This document shows, in pieces, positions 21,745 to 29,815 of a stretch of DNA of 64,000 nt. This DNA comes from Paenibacillus sp. FSL R5-0345. GTDB lineage: Bacteria > Bacillota > Bacilli > Paenibacillales > Paenibacillaceae. A model generated the notes under the pieces. That model did not search any database. It worked only from the letters and a program-made list of their open reading frames with translations, and was not told where the DNA came from. The first letter of the stretch is position 1. Every line of letters begins with the position of its first letter. The translations under genes were made by a program, and so were the position numbers. The stretch covers positions 3,410,001-3,474,000 of the forward strand of contig NZ_CP009281.1 of assembly GCF_000758585.1 (NCBI RefSeq), read 5' to 3'.

Positions 21745-22496
21745 AGCGCAAAGGAACAGATCGGGATCAGGAAGCAAAGGCGCTCATTCAGAAGGTCTAT
21801 GAAAGGTATGAAGGAGTCTACGGTTATCGCCAAATTCAATTGTTCTTGCTACAAGACCACGGGGTTTGGATGAATCATAAGAAGGTACTCAGAATTATGC
21901 AGGATTTAGGCATTCGTTCGAGGATCCGCCGAAAACATCGTTGTAATTATGCTACTTCTGAAGGAGACCGTGTGGCGAAAAATATTTTGAAACGGGATTT
22001 CAAAGCGGATGCTCCCAACCAAAAATGGGTGACAGACATTACGCAATATCGTGTAGGCGAAAAGTGGCTCTATCTTTCTGCGATTAAAGATTTATTCAAT
22101 AACGAAATTATCGCTTATCAAATGAGCGCTAGGAACGACAACGAACTGGTTCTCCGGACCTTTGAGCAGGCGTGGAGTCAGCAAAAAGACGTGACTGGAC
22201 TGATCGTTCACAGCGATCAGGGATTCCAATACACGTCTCATGCATACCACGACATGCTGCCAAAGGTTGGGGCCCGAATCAGCATGTCTCGCCGAGGCAA
22301 TTGTTATGACAACGCCTCTATGGAGAGCTTCTTCTCGCATCTCAAAACGGAAGGACTCTATCCTTATGATATCCGAAATATGGATGAGGCACAAAGGAAA
22401 ATTGAAGATTACATTCGATTTTATAACCAACATCGGCCACAACGAAGGTTAAATAAGCTGCCTCCGGTAGAGTACCGGAAACAGCTTATTGCCTAG
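21612..22496 (+). CDS. IS3-family transposase OrfB (integrase core)
   Basis: 294 residues, in the -1 frame relative to orfA. N-terminal HTH_21-type region (EYAVSNLCKLFRVSRSGYYAF) followed by the rve/DDE retroviral-type integrase core. Catalytic acids are visible in WVTDIT, VHSDQG and SMESFFSHLKTE, spaced in the usual D-D-35-E way, and the C-terminal IRFYNQHRPQRRLNKLPPVEY is the family end. Complete and without stops, so the transposase should be functional. Confidence 0.93.
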   Translation: MFGNLDAGGETHKYRVIENAAKEYAVSNLCKLFRVSRSGYYAFLKRKGTDRDQEAKALIQKVYERYEGVYGYRQIQLFLLQDHGVWMNHKKVLRIMQDLGIRSRIRRKHRCNYATSEGDRVAKNILKRDFKADAPNQKWVTDITQYRVGEKWLYLSAIKDLFNNEIIAYQMSARNDNELVLRTFEQAWSQQKDVTGLIVHSDQGFQYTSHAYHDMLPKVGARISMSRRGNCYDNASMESFFSHLKTEGLYPYDIRNMDEAQRKIEDYIRFYNQHRPQRRLNKLPPVEYRKQLIA

Positions 22497-22972
22497 GGTC
22501 TTTTTTCAGTGTCTATAAAATGGGGGCTTGACCATTTCACCAAGGGGTCCTTTTATTATAATCTTGGGCAATTAGTAGAGAAAAAGTATATTATAAAAGT
22601 TGATCAAAGAGATAACACCAGAGAAACGCATAATTATAACATCACTGAATTAGGGGAAAAAGAGTTTGAAAAGTTGATGTTCAAATATGGGTCTAAGACA
22701 GACTATATAAATCTATCTTTTTATGTAGCTATGCTATTTTCAGATGAATATAAGAAAGAAGAACTATCTAAATTAATTGAATTACAAATTGAACAAACTA
22801 AAAATAAGATTTCTTTACTGCAGCTTTCTATTGAGAACGATGAAAATATCAGTTCTAATTTTAAAAAAATGTTAGAGAATTCACTATCTCATCATTTAGT
22901 AAATGTTCAATGGTTTGAAGGTTTGCTTGAAGATATAAAAAAAGAAAACTGATCAGAACATGATCTTATAAG

Positions 22973-22998
22973 AACCCGCGCCCGCGCGGGTTTTGTAT
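22973..22998 (+). terminator. GC-rich terminator after padR
   Basis: Stem AACCCGCGC / GCGCGGGTT (22973-22981 with 22984-22992), two-base loop, followed by a short T-rich tract. Ends the esterase-padR unit. Confidence 0.8.
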
Positions 22999-23050
22999 TT
23001 TGTTTACAAGTTTTAACCAAGGTGCCCCAGTATTAGCGTAACTACATACT

Positions 23051-23142
23051 AACGGTACCTGTAAAAAACATTTTGACATATCTAACAGGTACCGTTAAAA
23101 TAAAAACCAACAGGTACCATCACAAAGATCAACAGGTACCAT
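23051..23142 (+). promoter_or_regulatory. Promoter with four ACAGGTACC operators (MarR autoregulation)
   Basis: A near-consensus sigma-A promoter, TTGACA (23073-23078), 17-bp spacer, TAAAAT (23096-23101). Around it lie four copies of one element: AACGGTACCTGT (23051-23062, inverse), AACAGGTACCGTT (23084-23096, inside the spacer), AACAGGTACCAT (23109-23120) and AACAGGTACCAT (23131-23142). Two copies fall between the -10 and the ribosome site, so a bound repressor would block both initiation and elongation. The start codon of the MarR gene follows at 23166. Confidence 0.75.
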
Positions 23143-23165
23143 ACAAACTTTATGGAGGATCCAAT

Positions 23166-23849
23166 ATGGACATGAATACTGAATTATACGAAAAACTCGC
23201 GAAACTGCAATGGCTGCTGCAACGCCAACACTTAAAAACACACGCTGCTGTTGGCCCTATGGCCGACACATCCCGCGGGCAAGGCAGGATACTGGCATTT
23301 CTCCGGATGAAAGATGGTATCAGCACCAAAGATTTATCCTATATGCTGGACATCCGTGTATCATCTCTCAATGAATTACTTGCAAAATTGGAGAAAGCCG
23401 AATATATCACCCGTAAGCCATCAGAAACAGACAAGCGCATCATGTTGATTTACTTAACCCAAAAAGGACAAGAAGAAGAGGGACAAGAGTTAGACAGCGT
23501 TAATATATTTTCTCGCCTATCACCAGAAGAACAGGTTGCTTTCGGGGATTACTTAACCCGCGTCATCACGGCGTTAGAAGAAGAACTTGGAACGGATGGA
23601 GAACGCGATGTAATGGCTATGTGGATGGAGGCCGCAAAGGAGCGTATGGGAACAGAGGAATTTGAAAAACTAATGGCCATGCGCGGACAAATGCATAGAA
23701 TGTGGGGAAATTCTAGAGACGAACGCTTTAACGGAAGATTCCCTGGATTTGGCAGGGAAGGGCATAGTGACATGCGCGGATTCGGTTGGCCATCCAAAGA
23801 TGGAACGAATTCGTCACCAGACAAGTCACAGGACCCGGACGATAAGTAA
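23166..23849 (+). CDS. MarR-family repressor of the adjacent MATE pump
   Basis: 227 residues. Start ATG 23166 has GGAGG 7 nt upstream; an in-frame TTG at 23073 lies inside the promoter and is rejected. Winged helix-turn-helix about residues 35-100: ILAFLRMKDGISTKDLSYMLDIRVSSLNELLAKLEKAEYITRKPSETDKR. The C-terminal 70 residues are unusual for the family: after the dimerisation helices comes a Met/Arg/Gly/Phe-rich tail (HRMWGNSRDERFNGRFPGFGREGH) ending in a charged, probably disordered stretch. The promoter carries four operator copies, so autoregulation is likely. The order MarR-MATE is that of Staphylococcus mepR-mepA. Confidence 0.87.
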   Translation: MDMNTELYEKLAKLQWLLQRQHLKTHAAVGPMADTSRGQGRILAFLRMKDGISTKDLSYMLDIRVSSLNELLAKLEKAEYITRKPSETDKRIMLIYLTQKGQEEEGQELDSVNIFSRLSPEEQVAFGDYLTRVITALEEELGTDGERDVMAMWMEAAKERMGTEEFEKLMAMRGQMHRMWGNSRDERFNGRFPGFGREGHSDMRGFGWPSKDGTNSSPDKSQDPDDK

Positions 23850-23876
23850 ACAGAGTCTTTTAAACAAACAGTAGCT

Positions 23877-23926
23877 ATTGCGCTGCCTTTCCTTAAGAGA
23901 AGGAGGAACGTCAAAGGCAGCGCAAT
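23877..23926 (+). promoter_or_regulatory. Long hairpin in the marR-MATE intergenic leader
   Basis: Perfect 14-bp stem ATTGCGCTGCCTTT / AAAGGCAGCGCAAT (23877-23890 with 23913-23926). The 22-nt loop contains AAGGAGG, i.e. a masked ribosome-site-like sequence, and a nested TCCTT/AAGGA stem. No T-run follows, so it is not a simple terminator; it may stabilise or divide the transcript or regulate pump translation. Confidence 0.5.
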
Positions 23927-23962
23927 GACATGCTTTTAAAGAAATTAAGATCAGTCCAATCC

Positions 23963-24014
23963 GGCAAACCAAACCTGAAAACTCGTCGTTATGGTACGGG
24001 TTTGTTTGTTGCCG
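23963..24014 (+). promoter_or_regulatory. Second hairpin before the MATE gene
   Basis: GGCAA / TTGCC outer pairs and CAAACCTG / CGGGTTTG inner pairs (23970-23977 with 23997-24004). Together with the hairpin at 23877 it makes the 230-nt leader of the pump gene highly structured. Function not known. Confidence 0.35.
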
Positions 24015-24081
24015 TGTCACGGTTTATATTGGATTAATAGTTAGAATTCTAAGTAATTTTAAAATAAAATAAAGAAAGATA

Positions 24082-25446
24082 GTGGTGACCGATATGGACG
24101 CAGAAAACCTTCATTACTTTGAAAAAGCACCTGTCGCAAAAGCCGTAGCTCACTTCGCAGTACCGATGATGCTAGGCATGTCGATGAGTGTCATATACTC
24201 CATCTTGAATGCCTATTTCCTTGGTACACTGGGCAATACTGCGATGTTAACCGCACTCGCACTAACTTTACCGTTATTCGCAGCCATTATGGCGCTAGGT
24301 AACTTGATTGGCATTGGCAGCAGTGCATTTATCTCCCGTTTGCTCGGAGAGAAAAAATATGATGATGTAAAGCATGTATCTTCATTCGCCTTTTACAGCA
24401 GTTTAGTTCTCGGACTTATTTTAATGGCTGGCGGTATCCCGTTGATCGATCCAATCGTTCATGGCTTGGGAGCGACGCCTGACTCCTTCGGTTTCACGAA
24501 AGACTATGTCACGATAATGCTTATTGGTTCACCGTTTGTCGTATTATTCTTCACGCTGGAGAATATCGTGCGCTCGGAAGGTTCAGCAATCACATCGATG
24601 ATCGGTATGCTTCTCAGTGTTGTTGTGAATATTATTCTCGATGCTCTAGTCATCTTCGTCTTCCATTGGGACGTGATCGGCGTTGCGTCTGCTACGGTCA
24701 TTTCTAACTTGGTTGCAAGTGCATTCTACGCCTTCCATATGGGATATAAGAGCCAATTCTTGACCATCTCCGTAAAATGGTTCAAAGCTAACAAAGAAAT
24801 TCTCAGCAATGTATTCAAAATCGGAGTTCCCGTCTTCGTTATGAGTATCTTTATGGGTGCAATGTCGCTCATCTTTAATCGTTTTCTGGTCGAATATGGG
24901 GAGCAGGCTATAGCAGCATTCGGGATTTCATCACGTTTATTGCAATTTCCTGAGGTTATTCTGATGGGTTTATGCGAGGGAGTCGTGCCGCTAATTGCCT
25001 TCTCTTTTACAGCAAATAAATTACGCATGAAGCATACCATTACATTCACAATCAAAGCAACTGTGGTGTTAGCCGCCGTATTCGGCGTCATTGTCTATCT
25101 GATTTCCGATCACTTAATTAGCTTATTCACGAATGACCCTCAATTAATTGAAATGGGTAGCTACATTCTTCATGTGACGTTTTTATCCCTGTTCATTTCA
25201 GGAACGACCGCGTTGTTTACGGGGATTTTCCAAGCAACAGCGCAAGGAACCGCCGCATTTATTATGTCAGTTATTCAAGGTATTACTCTGATTCCAGTGT
25301 TGTATATCGCTAATCGAATGAACGGTTTCCATGGAGTGGTCTGGTCGCTCGTCATTTCGGATGCCGTAGCATTTCTTGTTGGTGCCATCATGCTGTATAT
25401 TTTGCGGAACAAATTGCAGCCGGATTTAGATACTTTAGTACAGTAG
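24082..25446 (+). CDS. MATE-family multidrug efflux protein (MepA-like)
   Basis: Na+- or H+-coupled exporter of 454 residues with about twelve membrane segments in two homologous halves. The N terminus reads APVAKAVAHFAVPMMLGMSMSVIYSI with the family GxGxxxxISRLLGE segment (GIGSSAFISRLLGE). Second-half counterpart begins IGVPVFVMSIFMGAMSLIFNRFL. Start uncertain: GTG 24082 or 24085, or ATG 24094; the first is given. It lies 233 nt after a MarR gene and probably shares its promoter, so the pump should be induced when drugs release the repressor. Substrates cannot be read; MepA-type pumps export cationic dyes, biocides and some antibiotics. Confidence 0.9.
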   Translation: MVTDMDAENLHYFEKAPVAKAVAHFAVPMMLGMSMSVIYSILNAYFLGTLGNTAMLTALALTLPLFAAIMALGNLIGIGSSAFISRLLGEKKYDDVKHVSSFAFYSSLVLGLILMAGGIPLIDPIVHGLGATPDSFGFTKDYVTIMLIGSPFVVLFFTLENIVRSEGSAITSMIGMLLSVVVNIILDALVIFVFHWDVIGVASATVISNLVASAFYAFHMGYKSQFLTISVKWFKANKEILSNVFKIGVPVFVMSIFMGAMSLIFNRFLVEYGEQAIAAFGISSRLLQFPEVILMGLCEGVVPLIAFSFTANKLRMKHTITFTIKATVVLAAVFGVIVYLISDHLISLFTNDPQLIEMGSYILHVTFLSLFISGTTALFTGIFQATAQGTAAFIMSVIQGITLIPVLYIANRMNGFHGVVWSLVISDAVAFLVGAIMLYILRNKLQPDLDTLVQ

Positions 25447-25482
25447 AATTCTGAGCCTTAAGTTGATATTTTACGTTCATTA

Positions 25483-25512
25483 AAAAAAACCTTGATTCAG
25501 CAAGGTTTTTTT
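25483..25512 (+). terminator. Bidirectional terminator
   Basis: Stem AAAAAAACCTTG / CAAGGTTTTTTT (25483-25494 with 25501-25512), loop ATTCAG. A-run on one arm and T-run on the other fit termination of both the MATE gene and the convergent birA. Confidence 0.88.
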
Positions 25513-25600
25513 TGGTGTAGTAGGCTTACAATCTCCGCAAAAACACGCACGATGATGTAGCCAGTTAAGAGTCAGCACTTAGCCGCGTTTGAAGCTACAG

Positions 25601-26578
25601 TTAAATCTTAATGCTGACTTCTCCACTTGAAAGATATTCCTCGTCACCATTCTCATATCTGACTTTCATATGGCAATCGTTATCGATATCCATTGCTATT
25701 GCTTTACGTTGTTCATTATTCTTAATCACTGTTACGGGTTTGCCAAGTGAAATTAACCGTTTTCTATATTCGGAAAGAAACAATCTTTCCGTTAAATGCT
25801 CATAGAATCCCATAAAATTGTTTAGTACTTCTGCTACCAGTCGGTTACGGAGATCACCATTAGGTTTATTTTCAGAAGTTACAGTTGTTGCAATCTCGGT
25901 AAGATCATTAGGAAAGCCATCAGAAGGTAGCGCTACATTGATACCAATGCCCAGAACAGCATAATCAAGCCAACCGTTTTCCAGTGACACGGATGCTTCG
26001 GTAAGGATCCCGCATACCTTTTTACCTTCCATGAAAACGTCATTCACCCATTTAATCTGTGCTTCTTTACCTGATATACTCTCGATGGAAAGGGCAACAG
26101 CAACAGCGGCACAAGTAGTCAGCAGAGCGGAATCCGTTGCTGATAGCTTGGGACGCAGCAGGATACTCATATAGATCCCTGTTCCCGGTGGAGAAAAGAA
26201 TTTACGGCCCATTCTCCCGCGACCTGCTGTCTGTTCTTCCGATAGGATCACCTTCCCCTCAGCTTCTCCACTTGAGGCAAGGTTTTTTAAGGCTTCGTTC
26301 GTTGAAGACAATGTCTTAAAGACCTCAACACGTAACTTTTGCCCCTGTGTATCCAGGTACTTTGAAATTGCACTGGCAGACAAGATATCCGTTTGAGGGG
26401 ACATGGAATAGCCTTTATTGGTTACAGCTTGTATGGAATAACCGTCTGTCTGTAGCGATTTTATGGCTTTCCAGACCGCGCTGCGCGTCACGGATAACTG
26501 AACGGCTATTTCCTCACCGGAAAAAAATTCACCTTTATTACTATCAAGCAAGGCAAGAATATGTTCTTTTACTGTCAT
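25601..26578 (-). CDS. birA: BirA: biotin-protein ligase and biotin repressor
   Basis: 325 residues. Activates biotin as biotinyl-AMP, transfers it to carboxylase carrier lysines, and as the adenylate complex represses biotin genes. Start ATG at 26578 with TGGAGG upstream; an in-frame upstream start at 26614 lacks a site. N-terminal winged helix 1-65 (GEEIAVQLSVTRSAVWKAIKSLQTDGYSIQAVTNKGY), so it is the bifunctional type. Ligase core: SSTNEALK, biotin/ATP loop EEQTAGRGRMGRKFFSPPGTGIYMS, KWVNDVFMEGKKVCGILTE, and a C-terminal SH3-like domain. Divergent from bioY across a perfect BirA operator, so it probably controls both. Confidence 0.95.
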   Translation of the reverse strand: MTVKEHILALLDSNKGEFFSGEEIAVQLSVTRSAVWKAIKSLQTDGYSIQAVTNKGYSMSPQTDILSASAISKYLDTQGQKLRVEVFKTLSSTNEALKNLASSGEAEGKVILSEEQTAGRGRMGRKFFSPPGTGIYMSILLRPKLSATDSALLTTCAAVAVALSIESISGKEAQIKWVNDVFMEGKKVCGILTEASVSLENGWLDYAVLGIGINVALPSDGFPNDLTEIATTVTSENKPNGDLRNRLVAEVLNNFMGFYEHLTERLFLSEYRKRLISLGKPVTVIKNNEQRKAIAMDIDNDCHMKVRYENGDEEYLSSGEVSIKI

Positions 26579-26706
26579 GAACTTAAACCTCCAAAAGTAT
26601 AACTCTCCGACCAAAATCCATTGAGTAATTTATCATTCAACGATTGCGACTGAATACTCTAATTCTATATAACAATAGGAAAAACTCAAGCGCGGTATTT
26701 CACTCC

Positions 26707-26740
26707 ATTGTAAACCTTTAATAACATTTTGGTTTACAAT
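26707..26740 (+). promoter_or_regulatory. BirA operator between birA and bioY
   Basis: ATTGTAAACC, 14 nt, GGTTTACAAT: a perfect 10-bp inverted repeat with the spacing and sequence of the Bacillota biotin repressor box (TTGTWAAC-N14/15-GTTWACAA). It lies 87 nt before bioY and 129 nt before birA. Confidence 0.88.
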
Positions 26741-26826
26741 CGAAGCTATCTCCATTATAATTCAGCTTACTGGACGTATTTACTAACCAGAATAAACTTA
26801 TTTTTATCCAATGGAGGTCAATTTTT

Positions 26827-27378
26827 TTGAAGACAAAAGAACTTATTTATGCTGCATTATTCGCAGCACTTATCGCGGTGCTGGGCATGATTCCACCCAT
26901 CCCCCTTGGTTTCATCCCTGTTCCGATTACTGCCCAGACGCTTGGCGTCATGTTGGCTGGATGTTTTCTGGGGAAACGGATGGGAGCTCTCAGCCTAATC
27001 ATTTTCATCATTCTAGTAGCCATTGGGCTTCCTGTATTGACCGGAGGTCGTGGCGGAATCGCGGTGCTCGTTGGACCTTCTGCAGGATACATAATTAGCT
27101 TTCCGATCGCGGCCGGCCTTATAGGCTGGTATTCTGAAAAAATCTGGCCGAAGGTCCGAACTTGGAAGCTGATAGCGATCAACGTGATTTTTGGTGTATT
27201 GCTAGTGAGCCTGATTGGTGCCCCCATCATGGCATTGATTACAAATACGTCGATATGGGCCGGACTTACCGGAGCGCTAGCCTTTCTTCCGGGAGACATC
27301 ATCAAAGCCGTTATTGCAGCCGTTATAACGATGCAGCTTAAAGCAATCAGTCCTATAGAAGAAAAAGCACAGATGTGA
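26827..27378 (+). CDS. bioY: BioY, biotin-binding subunit of an ECF transporter
   Basis: 183 residues, six membrane segments. Start TTG 26827 with TGGAGGTC upstream. Family motifs: MIPPIPLGFIPVPITAQTLGVMLAG near the N terminus (the biotin-site loop), GGRGGIAVLVGPSAGYI in the middle, and a conserved FLPGDIIKA near the end. BioY takes up biotin, usually with the shared ECF module EcfA-A'-T encoded elsewhere; none lies in this window. Controlled by the BirA operator upstream and ended by a strong terminator, hence a single-gene unit. Confidence 0.95.
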   Translation: MKTKELIYAALFAALIAVLGMIPPIPLGFIPVPITAQTLGVMLAGCFLGKRMGALSLIIFIILVAIGLPVLTGGRGGIAVLVGPSAGYIISFPIAAGLIGWYSEKIWPKVRTWKLIAINVIFGVLLVSLIGAPIMALITNTSIWAGLTGALAFLPGDIIKAVIAAVITMQLKAISPIEEKAQM

Positions 27379-27387
27379 ATTAATGTG

Positions 27388-27419
27388 AAACTCGGGTAAA
27401 TGTAACCCGAGTTTTTTTT
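27388..27419 (+). terminator. Rho-independent terminator
   Basis: Stem AAACTCGGGT / ACCCGAGTTT (27388-27397 with 27405-27414), followed by T8. Ends bioY. Confidence 0.9.
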
Positions 27420-27467
27420 ATTTATACTATAAAAATTAAAATGAAATTGAACTAGGGTGGAGAAAAA

Positions 27468-28901
27468 ATGGATAAGGGATTTAATTTAGCCAACCAACTA
27501 TTAACGCTGCTTGATACGGAACAAAGATGGTTTACCTTAGCCGAAGTTGAAAAAAGTTTAGGCATTTCAGATAAGACCATACGTAAGATGGTGGAGGAAA
27601 TCAGCAAGCAGCTACCACCAACAGTGACCATTGAAGTTTCTAGAGGAAAGGGAATCGTTCTTCAACGTGATGGGCGAAGTACGATTAGTGAAGTGATTTC
27701 TTCTATGTTCAGACAAACCATTTTTTATCGGCTGATGGATTTATTGTTTACGAATGTGGGTCGACTTTCCGTGGAGGAGCTCGCTGAAGCTCTGTTTATG
27801 AGTACGTCTTCTTTAAAAAAGTTAATTGTGGAATTAAATAATAATGATCTAAAAGCGTATAAGTTACGCATTAGTTACTCTACACCTGTGATCAAAGGAA
27901 ATGAAATGAATATCCGATATTTTTATTGGAAGTTATATTGTGATGCGTATGAGTTCACTGGATGGCCCTTTGCGAATGTCGAATTTGCTTATATAAATCA
28001 GTTGATCACAAATATAGAGAATGAGAATAACATTGTATATTTTATCAATTCCAAAAGGAAATTGTCTTTTTTGTTGGCCATTGTAATAGAAAGAGCTGCT
28101 AAAGGAAATTGTGTAACCATCGACGAAAATGCATACCCCTGGGAAAAGGGAATGTTTTATATACCAGTGAGAGCCATATCAGAGCGTCTTGAAAAAAAGC
28201 TGTCCATCGAATTTCCAAAGAGTGAAATATTCTTTATGCAATCCATGGTTAGTCTCAGCCAATATCATTATTATGAAGGGTCAGAGATCACTCCGATTAA
28301 AGAAGTCGAATTACATAAGGATAAAGAAGAATATCAAATGGGTAATCTGCTTCTAATGTTATTGGCAAAGGTATACCCGAACTTAGATATGCAAGAACGA
28401 TTTATATTGGAGATTTACGGGTTCTTTGACAAGCTATTAATCGAAAATGCAATTCCGGAATGGATGATGATTTCAAAAAGTCATTTAACAACTTATGTAG
28501 AGCAGGAGTGCCAGCAGATATATCAAGAATTGCAAACCTGTATGCAAACGTGGAATAAAACTTACCCTTCCATTCTGTTTAATCATTTTCATTTAACAAA
28601 GCTAACCTTAATAGTTCGTTCGAGTTTACGTTACAAAAGTAAAAGGGCTTTCTTAGTGATCGGGGAAGAATTCTCGATTCGTCATTACATAGCGGATTTG
28701 ATAAAGAAGGAGATAGGGGATCAGTTAATCCTAAATACTTCCATAATGAAAGGGCTAACCGACGAGATCATGCAGCAAAATAATATTGATCTTGTCATTA
28801 GTAATATCCCGGTGGCGCTAAAGACAGTGCCGGTTGTTATTATTTCTACGATCCCATCAAAAAGAGATTTGGACAATATTCGTAAAGAACTACTTTTATA
28901 A
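27468..28901 (+). CDS. Mga/AtxA-like transcriptional regulator of the nucleoside operon
   Basis: 477 residues, cytosolic. Two N-terminal helix-turn-helix regions (about 18-60, FTLAEVEKSLGISDKTIRKMVEEI; about 95-125, LSVEELAEALFMSTSSLKKLIVEL) are followed by a long helical middle resembling Mga/PRD regulators, and a C-terminal alpha/beta domain (about 390-477, AFLVIGEEFSIRHYIADLIKKEIG ... VDLVISNIP) shaped like a PTS EIIB domain. No EIIB phosphocysteine is evident. Start ATG 27468 behind GGTGGAG. It heads deoD-permease-nupC-deoB and is the obvious candidate controller, perhaps sensing a nucleoside or sugar phosphate; that link is inferred from position. Confidence 0.75.
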   Translation: MDKGFNLANQLLTLLDTEQRWFTLAEVEKSLGISDKTIRKMVEEISKQLPPTVTIEVSRGKGIVLQRDGRSTISEVISSMFRQTIFYRLMDLLFTNVGRLSVEELAEALFMSTSSLKKLIVELNNNDLKAYKLRISYSTPVIKGNEMNIRYFYWKLYCDAYEFTGWPFANVEFAYINQLITNIENENNIVYFINSKRKLSFLLAIVIERAAKGNCVTIDENAYPWEKGMFYIPVRAISERLEKKLSIEFPKSEIFFMQSMVSLSQYHYYEGSEITPIKEVELHKDKEEYQMGNLLLMLLAKVYPNLDMQERFILEIYGFFDKLLIENAIPEWMMISKSHLTTYVEQECQQIYQELQTCMQTWNKTYPSILFNHFHLTKLTLIVRSSLRYKSKRAFLVIGEEFSIRHYIADLIKKEIGDQLILNTSIMKGLTDEIMQQNNIDLVISNIPVALKTVPVVIISTIPSKRDLDNIRKELLL

Positions 28902-29009
28902 TTTGACCAATTATTTTCCGTAAGCTCCGTAAGTTTTTGGTCTAGTTTGTAATGTTAAAAAACCTTATGCTCAATCTAGTTTCGAAACTGATTTTACTTG
29001 ACGGTATGT

Positions 29010-29023
29010 GGAAAGCGATTTCG
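29010..29023 (+). promoter_or_regulatory. cre-like site before deoD
   Basis: GGAAAGCGATTTCG matches the cre form TGAAAGCGNTTTCA except at its two end bases. It lies 40 nt before deoD, just after a TTGACG hexamer (28998-29003), a suitable place for CcpA repression of nucleoside catabolism. Pattern match only. Confidence 0.45.
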
Positions 29024-29062
29024 GTAAACCTCAGTTTACAATTAAAAGTTGGAGGAAGAACT

Positions 29063-29770
29063 ATGAGTAGGCATTTAGGTGCAAATAAGGGAGAAATAGC
29101 AGAGCGCGTTTTGCTCCCAGGAGATCCTTTACGTGCAAAATTTGTAGCAGAACACTTTTTAGAGGAGGCTAATTGTTATAACGAAGTAAGAGGGATGTAT
29201 GGATACACTGGATTATACAAGGGTATACCGGTGTCGGTTCAGGGGACAGGAATGGGAAATCCATCGATGAGTATCTATGCTACAGAATTGATCGTCGATT
29301 ATGAAGTTAAGAAATTGATTCGCATTGGTACATGCGGCGCGATGCAGGAAAACATCAATATCCGAGATATTATATTAGCCCAAGCGGTGTCTTCAGACAG
29401 TAATATGACGGAGAAGATCTTCCATGGCTGTAATTTCGCACCTACGGCAGATTTCTCATTGTTAATAAAAGCATATCAACAAGCACAAGCTAAAAATGCA
29501 AATGTCTTTGTTGGTAACATCTATAATTCTGACGAATTCTATCGTGAGAGCTTAGATCGACTTCACAAGTTTATGGATTTCGGGGTTTTAGCGGTAGAAA
29601 TGGAAAGCACAGCCCTATACACTTTAGCGGCAAAATATGGTGTAAAAGCGTTATCGATTTTGACAGTCGGCAGTCAATTGTTAAGACAGGAACACCTGAC
29701 TCATAAAGAAAGTGAACAATCCTTTTATGAAATGGTCGAAATAGCTCTTAATACAGTCATTGATGGCTGA
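29063..29770 (+). CDS. deoD: Purine-nucleoside phosphorylase, DeoD type
   Basis: Cleaves purine (deoxy)nucleosides with phosphate to base and (deoxy)ribose 1-phosphate. 235 residues, the DeoD length. Start ATG 29063 behind TTGGAGGAAG; an in-frame upstream ATG is too far from any ribosome site. Motifs: VLLPGDPLRAKFVAEHFL, NEVRGMYGYTG, VQGTGMGNPSMSIY, IRIGTCGA, and the base/ribose-binding VEMESTALY. The usual catalytic SD segment near residue 204 reads VGSQL here instead of VSDHL/VSDSL, so the aspartate that protonates purine N7 is replaced by serine-glutamine; specificity may be altered. First enzyme gene of the nucleoside operon. Confidence 0.9.
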   Translation: MSRHLGANKGEIAERVLLPGDPLRAKFVAEHFLEEANCYNEVRGMYGYTGLYKGIPVSVQGTGMGNPSMSIYATELIVDYEVKKLIRIGTCGAMQENINIRDIILAQAVSSDSNMTEKIFHGCNFAPTADFSLLIKAYQQAQAKNANVFVGNIYNSDEFYRESLDRLHKFMDFGVLAVEMESTALYTLAAKYGVKALSILTVGSQLLRQEHLTHKESEQSFYEMVEIALNTVIDG

Positions 29771-29815
29771 TTAATTAATAAGAGCAGTGTTGTTAGAGAA
29801 GAGAGTGAGAAAGAA

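Larger units (their letters stand above)
21271..22534 (+). mobile_element. IS3-family insertion sequence (IS150-like), 1264 bp
   Basis: Left end TGAAGTGCACCCC..., right end the inverse TGGTCAAGCCCCC...; aligned from the terminal TG both have CCCC at positions 10-13 and share ATAGACA at positions 19-25, imperfect inverted repeats. A 3-bp TTT occurs on each side (21268-21270 and 22535-22537), a target duplication of the size usual for this group. The boundaries are supported independently because removing the element and one TTT restores the padR frame. It carries overlapping orfA and orfB with an intact frameshift signal and DDE residues, so it appears active and the insertion recent. Confidence 0.93.
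21164..22952 (+). pseudogene. PadR-family regulator split by an insertion sequence
   Basis: TTG 21164 behind CGGAGGTG begins MIILLILGLLKQNPGAHGYE LL..., the PadR N terminus. The gene is cut after IVNF at 21270 by the IS. It resumes at 22538: joining 21164-21270 to 22538-22952 gives one open frame of 173 residues reading IVNF-TKGSFYYNLGQLVEKKYI, with the winged-helix TKGSFYYNL motif formed across the junction. The rest is the helical PadR C-terminal domain. As it stands no DNA-binding domain can be made, so the upstream twin-operator promoter has probably lost its repressor. Confidence 0.9.

Noticed and set aside
22092..22442. Open frames antisense to the IS transposase
   Set aside because: Shadow of orfB, no start signals.
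23131..23142. Treating the ACAGGTACC repeats as a CRISPR or satellite array
   Set aside because: Only four short copies, uneven spacing, one inverted, and tightly tied to a promoter.
23073..23165. In-frame TTG at 23073 as start of the MarR gene
   Set aside because: It coincides with the -35 box and the operator copies; ATG 23166 has a proper ribosome site.
23913..23940. Leader peptide ATGACATGCTTTTAA (MTCF) before the MATE gene
   Set aside because: The nearest ribosome-like AAGGAGG is about 20 nt away and lies inside the hairpin loop.
28902..28960. GACCAA / TTGGTC repeat as terminator of the Mga-like gene
   Set aside because: Short arms, long loop, no T-run.
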